DNA of 64,000 nucleotides, taken from NCBI RefSeq assembly GCF_001905665.1, contig NZ_LIVX01000011.1, positions 124,001 to 188,000 on the forward strand, read 5' to 3'. The DNA comes from Streptomyces sp. CB02261. Its GTDB lineage: Bacteria > Actinomycetota > Actinomycetes > Streptomycetales > Streptomycetaceae. Numbering within the stretch: position 1 is the first letter of the stretch; every line of letters starts with the position of its first letter. The notes beneath the pieces were generated by a model that was not told the origin of the DNA, ran no database searches, and saw only the letters and a program-made list of their open reading frames with translations. Positions 10,088 to 19,838 of this stretch are shown piece by piece. The position numbers and the translations under genes were made by a program.

Positions 10088-11521
10088 TTAGCCCATCTCC
10101 TCCAACGCCTTGCCCTTGGTCTCCTTGACGTACCTGAGCACGAAGGGGATCGAGAGCACGGCGAAGACCGTGTAGATGATGTAGGTGCCGGACAGGTTCC
10201 AGTCCGCGAGGGACGGGAAGCTGGCGGTGATGGCCCAGTTGGCGATCCACTGGGCGGAGGCGGCGACGCCGAGGGCGGCGGCGCGGATCCTGTTGGGGAA
10301 CATCTCGCCGAGGAAGACCCAGACCACCACGCCCCACGAGAGGGCGAAGAAGAGCACGAAGACATGGGCGGCGACGAGTGCCACGACGCCCTGGGTCTCG
10401 GGGAGCTTGCCGTCGACGAGGTCGGCGGAGAAGGCCCAGGCCTCGAAGGCGAGGGCGATCGCCATGCCGATGGAGCCGACGAGGGCGAGCGGCTTGCGGC
10501 CGACCCGGTCGACCAGGACCATCGCGATCACCGTGCCGATGATGTTGATGATCGACGTGGTGAACGAGTAGAAGAACGAGCTCGACGGGTCGATGCCGAC
10601 GGACTGCCAGAGCGTCGCCGAGTAGTAGAAGGCGACGTTGATGCCGACGAGCTGCTGGAAGACGGAGAGCCCGATGCCGACCCAGACGATGGGCAGCAGC
10701 TTGAAGCGGGCCCCGGTGGCGAGGAGGTCCTTGAAGGTGGACTTGTGCTCGCTGCGCATGGCGCGGTCGATCTCGGCGACGCGGCGGTCGAGGTCGACGC
10801 CGTGGCCCTCGACCTCGGCGAGCACCTCCTTGGCCCGGTCGGTCTTCCCGACGGAGATGAGGAAGCGCGGGGACTCCGGGATGGCGAAGGAGAGCATGCC
10901 GTAGAGGACGGCGGGGACGACCATCACGCCGAGCATCCACTGCCAGGCCTCGAGGCCGCCGATCTCACCGCGCTGGTCGCCGTCGGCGAGCTGGAGGATG
11001 CCGTAGTTGACCAGCTGGGAGATGGCGATGCCGATGACGATCGCGGCCTGCTGGAAGGAGCCGAGGCGGCCGCGGTACGCGGCGGGGGCGACCTCGGCGA
11101 TGTAGGCGGGGCCGATCACGGAGGCCATGCCGATGGCGAAGCCGCCGATGATCCGCCAGAGGGCCAGGTCCCAGAGGGCGAACGGGAGGGCGGAGCCCAC
11201 GGCGCTGACGGCGAACAGCACGGCGGAGATCTGCATGCAGCGGATGCGGCCGATGCGGTCGGCGATCCGGCCGGCGGTGGCGGCGCCGATGGCACAGCCG
11301 ATCAGGGCGACGGCGATGACCTGGGCGAGGGTGCCGGAGCCGATGTCGTAACGGTCCCGGATCGCCTCGACGGCGCCGTTGATGACGGAGCTGTCGTAGC
11401 CGAAGAGGAAGCCGCCCATGGCGGCGGAGGCGGTGATGAAGATGACGTGGCCGAGGTGGTCCGGGTGGGCTGTTCGGCCATCGGAAGGCGGCGGCGTGGG
11501 CGCCTGCGCGGTGTTGGTCAC
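10088..11521 (-). CDS. glcP: MFS sugar porter, GlcP-like glucose permease
   Basis: This 477-aa, 12-helix sugar:proton symporter has all the sugar-porter family motifs: GRIADRIGRIRC after helix 2, PESPRFLI after helix 6, QQLVGINVAFYYSATLW in helix 7, DRVGRKPL after helix 8 and a C-terminal KETKGK. The GTG start at 11521 (MTNTAQAP) follows GAGGAG by 5 nt. Streptomyces GlcP is the main glucose uptake system and its locus lies beside smc, as here, so I use the symbol with caution. A strong promoter with a palindrome at the expected transcription start lies upstream. Confidence 0.88.
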   Translation of the reverse strand: MTNTAQAPTPPPSDGRTAHPDHLGHVIFITASAAMGGFLFGYDSSVINGAVEAIRDRYDIGSGTLAQVIAVALIGCAIGAATAGRIADRIGRIRCMQISAVLFAVSAVGSALPFALWDLALWRIIGGFAIGMASVIGPAYIAEVAPAAYRGRLGSFQQAAIVIGIAISQLVNYGILQLADGDQRGEIGGLEAWQWMLGVMVVPAVLYGMLSFAIPESPRFLISVGKTDRAKEVLAEVEGHGVDLDRRVAEIDRAMRSEHKSTFKDLLATGARFKLLPIVWVGIGLSVFQQLVGINVAFYYSATLWQSVGIDPSSSFFYSFTTSIINIIGTVIAMVLVDRVGRKPLALVGSIGMAIALAFEAWAFSADLVDGKLPETQGVVALVAAHVFVLFFALSWGVVVWVFLGEMFPNRIRAAALGVAASAQWIANWAITASFPSLADWNLSGTYIIYTVFAVLSIPFVLRYVKETKGKALEEMG

Positions 11522-11593
11522 ATGGACTCCTCGGTGGGGGAAAGCCCTTCCAGTGGCGCACAACATCACGCCGCCCACCACGTGAAGGTAAAA

Positions 11594-11633
11594 GCAACGT
11601 TGCAGAGACTATGCCTTCAAGTTTCGAAGTCAA
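11594..11633 (-). promoter_or_regulatory. glcP promoter with LacI/GalR-like palindrome at the transcription start
   Basis: On the minus strand there is a -35 TTGACT (11628-11633), a 16-nt spacer and a -10 TAGTCT (11606-11611). The perfect palindrome GCAACGTTGC (11594-11603) begins 3 nt after the -10, that is, at the likely start site. A central CG with inverted arms is typical of LacI/GalR-family operators. A repressor bound here should block initiation. The identity of the regulator is unknown. Confidence 0.65.
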
Positions 11634-11700
11634 TACCCGATGTCGTGTGACTTAAGAAGCAAGACACGCCCTCATGGCTTCAACACTTGAACGAACAGGC

Positions 11701-14700
11701 TCAGCGCAGCCGCTGGCTGATGACCTTGGATACCCCGTCGCCCTGCATGGAAACGCCATAGAGCGCGTCCGCGACCTCCATCGTCCGCTTCTGGTGCGTG
11801 ATCACGATCAGCTGCGAGGACTCCTGGAGTTCCCGCATGATCCGGATCAACCGCTGGAGGTTGGTGTCGTCGAGCGCCGCCTCGACCTCGTCCATCACGT
11901 AGAACGGGCTCGGCCTCGCCTTGAAGATCGACACGAGCAGCGCCACGGCCGTGAGGGACCGTTCCCCGCCCGAGAGCAGCGAGAGCCGCTTGACCTTCTT
12001 GCCGGGCGGGCGGGCCTCCACCTCGACACCCGTGGTGAGCATGTTGTCGGGATCGGTGAGGATCAGCCGGCCCTCACCACCCGGGAAGAGCCGCGAGAAG
12101 ACGCCCTCGAACTCCCGGGCCGTGTCCCGGTACGCCTCGGTGAAGACCTGCTCGACCCGCAGGTCGACCTCCTTCACGACCTGAAGCAGGTCGGTCCTGG
12201 TCTTCTTCAGGTCCTCCAGCTGCTCCGAGAGGAAGTTGTGGCGCTCCTCCAGGGCCGCGAACTCCTCGAGGGCCAGCGGATTGACCTTGCCGAGCTGGTG
12301 GTACGCGCGTTCGGCGGCCTTGAGCCGCTTCTCCTGCTCCGAACGGATGAAGGGACGCGGCGGAGCGTCGCCCGCGCCCTCCTCCGCCACCTCCTCCGAT
12401 GCCTCGCCGGGCGGCGCGGGCACGGGCTGGTCCGGGCCGTACTCGGCGACCAGGGCGACCGCCTCCACGCCGAACTCGTCCAGGGCCTTCGCCTCCAGCT
12501 GCTCGATCCGCAGCCGCTTCTCGGCACCCAGCACCTCGCCCCGGTGGACGGAGTCGGTCAGCTTGTCCAGCTCCGCCTTGAGGTCCCGGCCCCGGGTCCG
12601 GGCCGCCGTCAGGCCCTCCTCGCGGTCGGCGCGGGCGGCCTGGGCCGCCACCCGCTCCCGCTCGGCGCGGACCAGGGAGACCTCGACATGGGCCAGGAGG
12701 CTCCGGGCGCCGGCGGCGACCGCGCCCGCGACCCGCTCCTCGTGGCGCAGCCGGGCCCGCCGCTGCTCGGCACGCGCGCGTGCCTCCCGTTCGGCGCGGG
12801 CGGCCCGGTCGAGCGAGTCGGCCCGTCCGGCGAGCGCCTTGACCCGCTCCTCGTGGGTACGGACCTGGAGCCGCGCCTCCATCTCGGTCTGGCGCGCGTT
12901 GGAGCCGTCGATCGCGAGCCGGTCGCGGGTGGCGGTGTCGGGGTCCTCGTCGCCGCCGTCCCCGAGGTCGGCGGCCTCCTGGGCCACGAGGAGCCGTTCG
13001 GCGAGCTCCTCCGCGTCGGCGGTGGCCTTCTCCAGGGCCTCCTGGGCGCGGGCGGCCGCGGCGGCGGTCCGCTCGGCCTCCCCCGCCGCCCCCCTGGCCT
13101 GACCGGCGAGCCGCCCGAGCGCCTCGGCGACGGCCGACTTCTCGCGCTCGGCGCTACGGCGGCGGGCGTCGAGTTCCTCGACGAGCGCGGCGGCGGTACG
13201 GCGACGCTCCTCGGCCTCCCGCCGGGCCGTCTCCGACTCCGCGCACCGCACGGCCAGTTCGTCGAGCTCGGCGGCGGCCTCGGCCACCGAGGCCTGCACT
13301 TCGAGGAGGCTCGGGGCGCCCGCGGAGCCTCCTCGCGCGAAGTGCGCCCCGAGCAGGTCGCCCTCGGCGGTGACGGCGGTCAGGGCGGGCCGGGTCCTGA
13401 CCAGCTCGGCGGCCTCGTCGAGGTCCGCGACGACCACGATGCCGGCGAGCACACGGCGTACGGCCGCGACGAGTTCGGCGGGTCCGCGCACGAGGTCGGC
13501 GGCGTACGGATGTCCCTCGCCCACCGCGACGCGGGGTTCCGGTTCCGGGGCACCGGTCAGGAGCAGGGAGGCGCGGCCCGCGTCCTGCTTGCGCAGCAGT
13601 CGGAGGGCTTCGGCGGCGGCGGCGGGGCCGGTGGCGGCGACCGCGTCGGCGGCGGCCCCGAGGGCGGCGGCGACGGGGACCTCGTACCCGGGGGTGATGG
13701 TGAGGAGTTCGGCCGCCGGGCCGAGGAGTCCGCTGAGTCCCGAGGAGAGCAGCGCGCCCGTGCCGTCCTTGCGGCGCAGCCCGAGGGCGAGGGTGTCGTG
13801 CCGGGCGAGGGTCGCGGCGCGGAGGCGTTCGGCGGTGCCGGCGGCCTCGCGGGCCGCGCTCAGGGCGGCCTCGGCCTCGGCGAGTTCGCGCCGGGCGGCC
13901 TCGTGGCGCTCCGCCTGCTCGGTGTCGGCCGCGTCGAGTCCCTCGACCTCCTCCTGGAGGCGCTCGTACTCCTCCTGGGCGGTGGCCGCCCGCTCCCCCG
14001 CCTCGTCGCGGGCGGCGGCGAGGCGGTCGATCTCGGCCTGGGCGGAGGCGGCGCGCGAGCGGGCCGCGTTGACCTGGCCGTGGAGGCGGGCGAGGCCCTC
14101 GCGCCGGTCGGCGAGGGCGCGGGCGAGGTCCTTGAGGCGGCGCTCCTCGGCCGCCAGCGCCTGTTCGAGCTCGGCGCGGTGGGCGACGGTGTCCTCGAGG
14201 GCGCGCTCGGCCGCCTCCAGGGCGGCTTCCAGCTCCGCCTCCTGCTCGCGGACGCGGGCCGCCTCCCGCTCCAGGTCCTCCGGGTCGCGGCCGCGGCGCT
14301 CGTCGGCGGGTGCGGCGGCGGCGCTCTTCACGCGCGCGTCGGCGAGGGAGACGGTGCCGCGGACGCGCTCGGCGAGCTGGGAGAGGGCGTACCAGTTCTG
14401 CTGGGCGCGTTCCAGGCGCGGTACGAGGGCGCGGGCCTCCGCCTCCAGTGCGGCCTCGCGGGCGAGCGCGGCGCGCAGCTCGGTCTCGGTGGCCTCCTTG
14501 CGGGCGAGGAGGGCGGCTTCGTCGGCGACCTCGGCCGTGAGGGCCTGCTGGAGGCGGACGAGGTCGTCGGCGAGGAGGCGCAGCCGGGCGTCACGCAGGT
14601 CGGCCTGGATGACGACGGCGCGGCGGGCGACGGCGGCCTGCCGGCCGAGGGGCTTGAGCTGGCGGCGGAGTTCGTCGGTGAGGTCCTGCACGCGCGCGAG

Positions 14701-15261
14701 GTTGGCCTGCATCGCGTCGAGCTTCCGCAGCGCCTTCTCCTTGCGCTTGCGGTGCTTGAGGACGCCGGCGGCCTCCTCGATGAAGGCGCGGCGGCCCATC
14801 GGGTCGGCGTGCAGGACGGAGTCGAGCTGGCCCTGGCCGACGATGACGTGCATCTCGCGTCCGATGCCGGAGTCGGAGAGCAGGTCCTGGAAGTCGAGCA
14901 GCCGGCAGGTGTCGCCGTTGATCTGGTACTCGCTGCTGCCGCCGCGGAACATGATCCGGGTGAGGGTGACCTCGGCGTAGTCGATGGGCAGGGCGCCGTC
15001 GGAGTTGTCGATGGTGAGGGAGACCTCGGCGCGGCCGAGCGGCGGGCGCCCGGTCGTGCCGGCGAAGATGACGTCCTCCATCTTGCCGCCGCGCAGCGAC
15101 TTGGCGCCCTGTTCGCCCATGACCCAGGAGAGGGCGTCCACGACGTTGGACTTGCCCGATCCGTTGGGGCCCACGACGCAGGTGATTCCCGGCTCGAACC
15201 GCAGGGTGGTGGCCGAGGCGAACGACTTGAAGCCTCGGAGGGTCAGGGCCTTGAGATGCAC
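11701..15261 (-). CDS. smc: Chromosome segregation ATPase SMC
   Basis: This 1186-aa condensin subunit acts with ScpA/ScpB in chromosome organisation and is important for segregation during sporulation. The N-terminal half of the ATPase has FKSFASATTLRFEPG and Walker A GPNGSGKSN. Two long coiled coils flank a hinge around residues 500-650 (Gly-rich turns near ALGAAADAV). The C-terminal half has the ABC signature LSGGERSLTA and Walker B FYVMDEVEAALDD. The GTG start at 15261 (MHLKALTLRGFKSF) is the conserved N-terminus; the longer reading extends into a terminator-bearing gap and the next gene. Confidence 0.97.
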   Translation of the reverse strand: MHLKALTLRGFKSFASATTLRFEPGITCVVGPNGSGKSNVVDALSWVMGEQGAKSLRGGKMEDVIFAGTTGRPPLGRAEVSLTIDNSDGALPIDYAEVTLTRIMFRGGSSEYQINGDTCRLLDFQDLLSDSGIGREMHVIVGQGQLDSVLHADPMGRRAFIEEAAGVLKHRKRKEKALRKLDAMQANLARVQDLTDELRRQLKPLGRQAAVARRAVVIQADLRDARLRLLADDLVRLQQALTAEVADEAALLARKEATETELRAALAREAALEAEARALVPRLERAQQNWYALSQLAERVRGTVSLADARVKSAAAAPADERRGRDPEDLEREAARVREQEAELEAALEAAERALEDTVAHRAELEQALAAEERRLKDLARALADRREGLARLHGQVNAARSRAASAQAEIDRLAAARDEAGERAATAQEEYERLQEEVEGLDAADTEQAERHEAARRELAEAEAALSAAREAAGTAERLRAATLARHDTLALGLRRKDGTGALLSSGLSGLLGPAAELLTITPGYEVPVAAALGAAADAVAATGPAAAAEALRLLRKQDAGRASLLLTGAPEPEPRVAVGEGHPYAADLVRGPAELVAAVRRVLAGIVVVADLDEAAELVRTRPALTAVTAEGDLLGAHFARGGSAGAPSLLEVQASVAEAAAELDELAVRCAESETARREAEERRRTAAALVEELDARRRSAEREKSAVAEALGRLAGQARGAAGEAERTAAAAARAQEALEKATADAEELAERLLVAQEAADLGDGGDEDPDTATRDRLAIDGSNARQTEMEARLQVRTHEERVKALAGRADSLDRAARAEREARARAEQRRARLRHEERVAGAVAAGARSLLAHVEVSLVRAERERVAAQAARADREEGLTAARTRGRDLKAELDKLTDSVHRGEVLGAEKRLRIEQLEAKALDEFGVEAVALVAEYGPDQPVPAPPGEASEEVAEEGAGDAPPRPFIRSEQEKRLKAAERAYHQLGKVNPLALEEFAALEERHNFLSEQLEDLKKTRTDLLQVVKEVDLRVEQVFTEAYRDTAREFEGVFSRLFPGGEGRLILTDPDNMLTTGVEVEARPPGKKVKRLSLLSGGERSLTAVALLVSIFKARPSPFYVMDEVEAALDDTNLQRLIRIMRELQESSQLIVITHQKRTMEVADALYGVSMQGDGVSKVISQRLR

Positions 15262-15364
15262 CCCGGGGACTCTACCGGGGCCCGTGCGTTTCACCCGCGA
15301 AGGTGCAGGGCAGATCCTCGGTGGAGAGGGGTGGGACGCGGGGGAAACGACGGGTGAAAGAAAG

Positions 15365-15412
15365 AAGGGACGCCGAAGCGTCCCTTGCAGATCCAGCTGT
15401 GCCGAGCTGGAT
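15365..15412 (-). terminator. Two hairpins downstream of the small coiled-coil gene
   Basis: The first stem has arms 15365-15373 and 15378-15386 with a CGAA loop; on the minus strand it is followed by a T-rich run (CTTTCTTTC), as in an intrinsic terminator. A second perfect 8-bp stem lies at 15391-15398 and 15405-15412. Together they separate the small gene from smc. Confidence 0.75.
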
Positions 15413-15470
15413 GGTCCAGTCGGCTGTGCCGGCGTGAGTGTTTCCCACCTGGCCCCGCGGGGCTGGGTTG

Positions 15471-15689
15471 TCAGGTGAGCGCAGGCTCCGCCTGGGGTAC
15501 GTCGAGGTCGATGCTGTTCAGCAGCGACTCTCCCTGGTGATGAGCGGCGGCCGCGGCGAGCGAGTCGTTCTCGGACTGGATCCGTACCAGCTCGGATTCG
15601 AGGTCCTGGACGCGCTGCTGAAGCCGTCGCATCTCGGCGAGGAGTCGCGGGTCGGAGCCGCCGACGTAACCGAGAAGCGCCTTTGCCAT
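15471..15689 (-). CDS. Small conserved coiled-coil protein
   Basis: This 72-aa protein starts MAKALLGYVGGSDPRLLAEM and continues with a leucine-heptad helix (RRLQQRVQDLESELVRIQSE) before a short polar tail. I know no function; it looks like a small actinobacterial coiled-coil adaptor. The ATG at 15689 follows GGAGG by 10 nt. Hairpins after its stop isolate it from smc, so it is probably monocistronic. Upstream in-frame sequence is not supported by a start signal. Confidence 0.75.
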   Translation of the reverse strand: MAKALLGYVGGSDPRLLAEMRRLQQRVQDLESELVRIQSENDSLAAAAAHHQGESLLNSIDLDVPQAEPALT

Positions 15690-16080
15690 GATGGATGGTC
15701 CTCCACAATGAGTGACCGACCGAAGCGGTTGGGTCGTGAGGGATTTCGCACCCGCGGTGCTCGGCAGTACTGCTAGTGGTGCCGGTTCCACTGCCGAACA
15801 GCTAAGGTGCGCGGGGCTTCCAGAGTCTCACCAAAAAGTTTGACGGTCAACACGATCACGCCCCGTTCGAAGGGGCGACCGAGGAGTCCAGGGCCGCCCA
15901 GGGGGCGGCAGGGCCTCGCAGACTCGGTGCCTCAGGGCGTCGCGATCATCCTTACCGGGCAGCCTTCCACGACGGACGCTCCTTGGCAACCACCAGGGGC
16001 TTTCCCCGCCACACGCCTGTTACCGCCCGTCCGCCGGACGCCCCTCTCGGTCACCGTCCGGGGTCACGGAGCGGAGTTCC
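15690..16080. other. Intergenic region upstream of the coiled-coil gene
   Basis: This 391-bp gap separates the acylphosphatase gene and the small coiled-coil gene, both on the minus strand. A short plus-strand ORF inside it has no recognisable product. On the minus strand a TTGACC near 15843 followed 17 nt later by GACTCT is a possible but weak promoter. I see no further feature. Confidence 0.5.
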
Positions 16081-16362
16081 TCAGCGGATGGCGAAGCCGT
16101 CGTAACCGCCGCGCGGGGTGGCCCAGATCTCAGTGACGCCGTCCACACGCCCGGGTGTGTCGGCGGAGTGGAGCCAGGCGAGCAGACGGTGGCAATTCTC
16201 ACGTGCCCCTTCGGCCACGATCTGCACACGGCCGTCGTCGAGGTTCAGGGCGAAGCCCACCAGGCCGCCGATCTCCAAAGCGTTTGCCCTGGTGAACCAG
16301 CGGAAGCCCACTCCCTGTACCCGGCCGCGTACCCAGGCGGTCATCCGCACATCGTCGTTCAT
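16081..16362 (-). CDS. acyP: Acylphosphatase
   Basis: This 93-aa enzyme hydrolyses carboxyl-phosphate bonds. The signature [12 protein letters not shown] near residue 13 carries the phosphate-binding loop and the catalytic Arg; the catalytic Asn is in [17 protein letters not shown]. The C-terminus GGYDGFAIR fits the family ending. Length is normal for the family. Confidence 0.95.
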   Translation of the reverse strand: MNDDVRMTAWVRGRVQGVGFRWFTRANALEIGGLVGFALNLDDGRVQIVAEGARENCHRLLAWLHSADTPGRVDGVTEIWATPRGGYDGFAIR

Positions 16363-16542
16363 GCCTGCACGCTAGCGGGCGGATTGCCAGATGAGCACGT
16401 CGCCCCCGTCCCGCATGGGCTACAGTCCCGACCGAACACGCCTCACCCGTTCGGGCGCGCGCTGTTCGACTGCCGGTCCGCAACGGTACCGACAGCAAAG
16501 ATCAGCAAATGCCAGCAGAACCAGCAGAGGAAGGCAGAGCAG

Positions 16543-17529
16543 ATGGGACGCCACCGTCGCGCCGGAGCCGCACCCGCCGCAGAAGAGTACGCGGCCGGTT
16601 CGGACCGCCTGCACCGGGGTGCCCGCCGCAAGCGGCGCGGCACGCCCGTGCGCACCGGTCTGCTCGGAGCCTCCGCCGCCGTCGCGCTCGGCGCGGTCGC
16701 CGTCGCCACCGGCCTGGTTCCGGGCGGGGACACGTTCACGGTCGGCAGCGCCGGCACGACCGAGCGGCCGAGCCAGTCCCGGCAGGCCCCGGAGCTGACC
16801 ACGCAGGGCGGGGCCACCCAGACCCCGGCCGGTGAATCGGCGTCCGCGGGAAGCGGCACCGGGACCCGTACGGGATCGAGCGCGGGCGAGGGCAGCGGCA
16901 GGAAGACGCCCACGCCCTCGGCGACCCCGTCCACGAAGCCGACCCCCAAGGCGACGCCGAAGCCGACACCGACCAAGGCGAGGACGACCCCGCCGAAGCC
17001 GAAGCCCACCAGGACCACACCGCCGGCGAAAACCACGCCGCCGGCGCCGAGGGTCACGACCGCGCCCACCACGAAGGCCCCCGCGCCGAAGCCGGACCCG
17101 ACCACCGAGACCCCGGTCGAGAAGACCTCGGCCCCCTCCACCGCCGACCGCGCCGTGGCCGCCGAGGCCGAGGTGCTCCGCCTGGTCAACGCCGAGCGCA
17201 CCAAGGTGGGCTGCTCCGCGGTGAACGCGAGCGCGCAGCTGGCGGCACTGGCCGGCGCGTTCAGCTCCGACATGGCGGCCCGCGGCTTCTTCGACCACAC
17301 GGACCCGGACGGGAACACCCCGTGGGCGCGCGCCGAGAAGGCGGGCGTCACCGGCCTGGGCGGCGAGAACATCGCCCGCGGCCAGGCGGACGCGGCAGCC
17401 GTGATGGAGTCCTGGATGAACAGCGACGGTCACCGCGCCAACATCCTGAACTGCGACTTCACGACCCTCGGCGTCGGCGTCCACTTCGGTGACGGCGGCC
17501 CCTGGTGGACCCAGAACTTCGGCTACTGA
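16543..17529 (+). CDS. Secreted or membrane-anchored CAP-domain (SCP/PR1) protein
   Basis: This 328-aa protein starts at ATG 16543 behind AGAGGAAGG. A basic N-terminus is followed by one hydrophobic segment (residues ~43-60, GLLGASAAVALGAVAVATGL), serving as an uncleaved anchor or signal. Residues ~65-200 are a Pro/Thr/Lys-rich wall-spanning linker. Residues ~205-328 form the CAP domain: LRLVNAERTKVGCSAVN, FFDHTDPDGNTPWARAE, GGENIARGQADA and SWMNSDGHRANILN, with the His/Glu cavity residues present, ending GPWWTQNFGY. The protein probably acts outside the cell; its activity is unknown. Confidence 0.9.
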   Translation: MGRHRRAGAAPAAEEYAAGSDRLHRGARRKRRGTPVRTGLLGASAAVALGAVAVATGLVPGGDTFTVGSAGTTERPSQSRQAPELTTQGGATQTPAGESASAGSGTGTRTGSSAGEGSGRKTPTPSATPSTKPTPKATPKPTPTKARTTPPKPKPTRTTPPAKTTPPAPRVTTAPTTKAPAPKPDPTTETPVEKTSAPSTADRAVAAEAEVLRLVNAERTKVGCSAVNASAQLAALAGAFSSDMAARGFFDHTDPDGNTPWARAEKAGVTGLGGENIARGQADAAAVMESWMNSDGHRANILNCDFTTLGVGVHFGDGGPWWTQNFGY

Positions 17530-17627
17530 GCTCCCGCCGCCCGAGCGGTCGCTGACTTTCCGACAGCGCGATCCGGCCGACAGCGCGTTCCTGGAAGGGG
17601 GCGCTGTGCGGGAGTACCGTGGAGGGC

Positions 17628-18014
17628 ATGACGGACGACCTCGCCTATGACGTGTTCGCGCGGGCCTGTCCCTCGCGCGGGACGCTGGAGCATGTGACGG
17701 GCCGCTGGGGCAGCCTGACGCTGGGGGCGCTGTACGACGGGACGTTCCGGTTCAACGAGCTGCGGCGCCGGATCGACGGCGTGAGCGAGAAGATGCTGTC
17801 GCAGACCCTGCACGCCCTGGAGCGGGACGGGCTGGTCCACCGTGAAGCCCAGCCGGTCAACCCGCCGCGGGTCGACTACCGGCTCACCCCGCTCGGCCGC
17901 GAGGTCGCGGAGCGCCTGATCGGCCTGATCGCACTGGTCGAGGGGCGGATGCCCCAGGTCGAGGCGGCCCGGGAGCGGTACGACGCGGAGCGCGCGACCC
18001 CGGCCACCGCCTGA
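17628..18014 (+). CDS. HxlR-family winged-helix transcriptional regulator
   Basis: This 128-aa regulator has the HxlR domain: Cys in FARACPSRG (often a redox-sensing position), VTGRWGSLTLGALYDG, FNELRRRIDGVSEKMLSQTL as the recognition region and YRLTPLGREVAERL in the wing. ATG 17628 is chosen. A GTG 9 nt upstream (17619) is also possible and has GGAG at a usable distance. A TACCGT hexamer at 17613-17618 would suit a leaderless message. The target is not evident; mutM converges 9 bp away. Confidence 0.87.
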   Translation: MTDDLAYDVFARACPSRGTLEHVTGRWGSLTLGALYDGTFRFNELRRRIDGVSEKMLSQTLHALERDGLVHREAQPVNPPRVDYRLTPLGREVAERLIGLIALVEGRMPQVEAARERYDAERATPATA

Positions 18015-18023
18015 ACCGCGCCT

Positions 18024-18890
18024 TCAGGCCGACGGTGTCACACGCGGCGGGCGCTGGCAGCGCGGGCAGAAGTAGCTGGAGCGGTTCATCCACGCCCGCC
18101 GCCGCATCGGCGTACCGCAGCGCCGGCAGGGCTCGTCCTCCCGCCCGTAGGCGTCGAGGGAGCGGTCGAAGTAGCCGGACTCGCCGTTGACGTTCACGTA
18201 CAGGCTGTCGAAGCTGGTGCCTCCGACCGCGAGCGCCTCGTTCATCACGTCCCTGACATGACCGAGGAGCTCCGCCGAGCGCGGCCGCGTCAGGGTGCCG
18301 GCCGGCCGGTCGTAGTGCAGCCGGGACCGCCAGAGCGCCTCGTCGGCGTAGATGTTGCCGACGCCGCTGATCAGCGACTGGTCGAGGAGAGCCCGCTTGA
18401 CGGTCGTCCGCCGCAGGCGCAGGGCGCTGTGGAACGAGACGTCGTCGAACTCCGGGTCCAGCGGATCGCGGGCGATGTGCGCGATGACGTCCGGGAGTCC
18501 GTCGGGGGTCTGCTCGTGGAGCGAGAGCCCGCCGAAGGTGCGCTGGTCGACGAAGCGGAGCTCGGTGCCGGCGGCGTCGTCGAAGCGGATCCGGATCCGC
18601 AGGTGCTTCTCGTCGAGGGCCTTCTCCGGCTGGACGAGCAGCTGGCCGCTCATGCCGAGGTGGCCGAGGACGGAGGTCCCGGTGCCGGCAAGCGGCAGCC
18701 AGAGGTACTTGCCGCGCCGCCGCGCCGCCTCGATCCGCTGCCCCTGCAGCCGGGCCGCGAAGTCGGCGCCGCCCGCCGGATGACGCCGCACGGCCCTCGG
18801 GTGGAGCACCTCGACCTCGGTCACGGTCCGCCCGGCGACCCAGCGCTCCAGACCGCGCCGTACGACCTCGACCTCGGGCAGCTCGGGCAC
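18024..18890 (-). CDS. mutM: Formamidopyrimidine-DNA glycosylase MutM/Fpg
   Basis: This 288-aa base-excision repair enzyme removes oxidised purines such as 8-oxoguanine. The mature N-terminus [14 protein letters not shown] supplies the catalytic Pro1 and Glu2. A conserved Lys lies in [10 protein letters not shown] near residue 57, and the H2TH region includes [20 protein letters not shown]. The C-terminal zinc finger is CRRCG followed by [11 protein letters not shown]. The GTG start at 18890 follows AGGAG by 5 nt. It lies downstream of rnc but behind a terminator, so it probably has its own promoter. Confidence 0.97.
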   Translation of the reverse strand: MPELPEVEVVRRGLERWVAGRTVTEVEVLHPRAVRRHPAGGADFAARLQGQRIEAARRRGKYLWLPLAGTGTSVLGHLGMSGQLLVQPEKALDEKHLRIRIRFDDAAGTELRFVDQRTFGGLSLHEQTPDGLPDVIAHIARDPLDPEFDDVSFHSALRLRRTTVKRALLDQSLISGVGNIYADEALWRSRLHYDRPAGTLTRPRSAELLGHVRDVMNEALAVGGTSFDSLYVNVNGESGYFDRSLDAYGREDEPCRRCGTPMRRRAWMNRSSYFCPRCQRPPRVTPSA

Positions 18891-18954
18891 GGCGACTCCT
18901 CCGGACGTCTTCGACAGCGCCTCAACCCTACCGGCCGTCCCGCACCGGAAAAGA

Positions 18955-18984
18955 CGAGGACCCCGCCCTGGGGCGGGGTCCTCG
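18955..18984 (-). terminator. rnc terminator hairpin
   Basis: Perfect 14-bp arms (18955-18968 and 18971-18984) are followed on the minus strand by TCTTTTCC. The hairpin lies 21 bp after the rnc stop. Confidence 0.88.
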
Positions 18985-19005
18985 GGAAGCGGTGGGCGCG
19001 GGCCG

Positions 19006-19818
19006 TCAGGCCGACGCCCGGTGGGCGGTCGGAGAGGGGTCGGCGACCTCTCCCGTTCCCGCTTCGGCCGCGGCCTTCGCCGCCGCCGCGCGTTCGTCCG
19101 CGGCCGCGCGGATCGCGCGCCACGCGGACTCCGCCGCCTGCTGTTCCGCTTCCTTCTTGCTGCGGCCGGTGCCGGTGCCGTACGAGACACCACCGACGCG
19201 GGCGGCAGCAGTGAAGATCTTCTCGTGGTCGGGGCCCTCTTCGGAGACGAGGTACTCCGGCACGCCCAGACCCTCGGCCGCGGTGAGTTCCTGGAGACTG
19301 GTCTTCCAGTCCAGGCCCGCACCGAGGTTCGAGGACTTCTCGATCAGCGGGTCGAAGAGCCGGTGCACCAGCTCGGACGCCGCGTCGAGGCCCTGGTCGA
19401 GATAGACCGCGCCGATCACCGCTTCAAGGGTGTCGGCGAGGATGGACGCCTTGTCCCGGCCGCCCGTGCCCTCTTCGCCCCGGCCGAGCCGGATGAAGAG
19501 GCCGAGTTCGAGTTCGCGTCCCACGTCCGCCAGCGCACGCGAGTTCACCACCGCGGCCCGCAGTTTGGCCAGCTGGCCTTCCGGCAGGTCGGGGTGGGTC
19601 CGGTACAGCGTGTCCGTGACCACCAGGCCGAGCACGGAGTCCCCGAGGAACTCCAGCCGCTCGTTGGTGGGCAGACCGCCGTTCTCGTACGCGTACGAAC
19701 GGTGGGTCAGCGCACGCACCAGAAGGGCGGACTCGAGCTTGTAGCCGAGCCGCCCTTCCAGAAGCGTGTGGGACGAGGCATGGTCCGTCTTGTCGTCCGT
19801 CTTGCGGGACTCAGACAT
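19006..19818 (-). CDS. rnc: Ribonuclease III
   Basis: This 270-aa double-strand-specific endoribonuclease processes rRNA and regulates messages; the Streptomyces gene is also called absB because mutants lose antibiotic production. The signature [16 protein letters not shown] carries catalytic acidic residues, and [15 protein letters not shown] the second acidic cluster. A dsRNA-binding domain starts near residue 170 ([16 protein letters not shown]) and includes [17 protein letters not shown] short charged Ala-rich tail follows. The ATG at 19818 sits behind AGAGG. It is last in the DUF177-rpmF-rnc operon. Confidence 0.97.
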   Translation of the reverse strand: MSESRKTDDKTDHASSHTLLEGRLGYKLESALLVRALTHRSYAYENGGLPTNERLEFLGDSVLGLVVTDTLYRTHPDLPEGQLAKLRAAVVNSRALADVGRELELGLFIRLGRGEEGTGGRDKASILADTLEAVIGAVYLDQGLDAASELVHRLFDPLIEKSSNLGAGLDWKTSLQELTAAEGLGVPEYLVSEEGPDHEKIFTAAARVGGVSYGTGTGRSKKEAEQQAAESAWRAIRAAADERAAAAKAAAEAGTGEVADPSPTAHRASA

Positions 19819-19838
19819 TGCGCCTCTCACCAGCCCAA

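Noticed and set aside
11674-15357. 1227-aa plus-strand ORF opposite smc
   Set aside because: Antisense shadow of smc caused by GC-rich third positions; low-complexity Gly/Arg/Leu translation with no family resemblance.
15807-16136. 109-aa plus-strand ORF between the coiled-coil gene and acylphosphatase
   Set aside because: No ribosome-binding site or recognisable product; the latter part is antisense to acylphosphatase.
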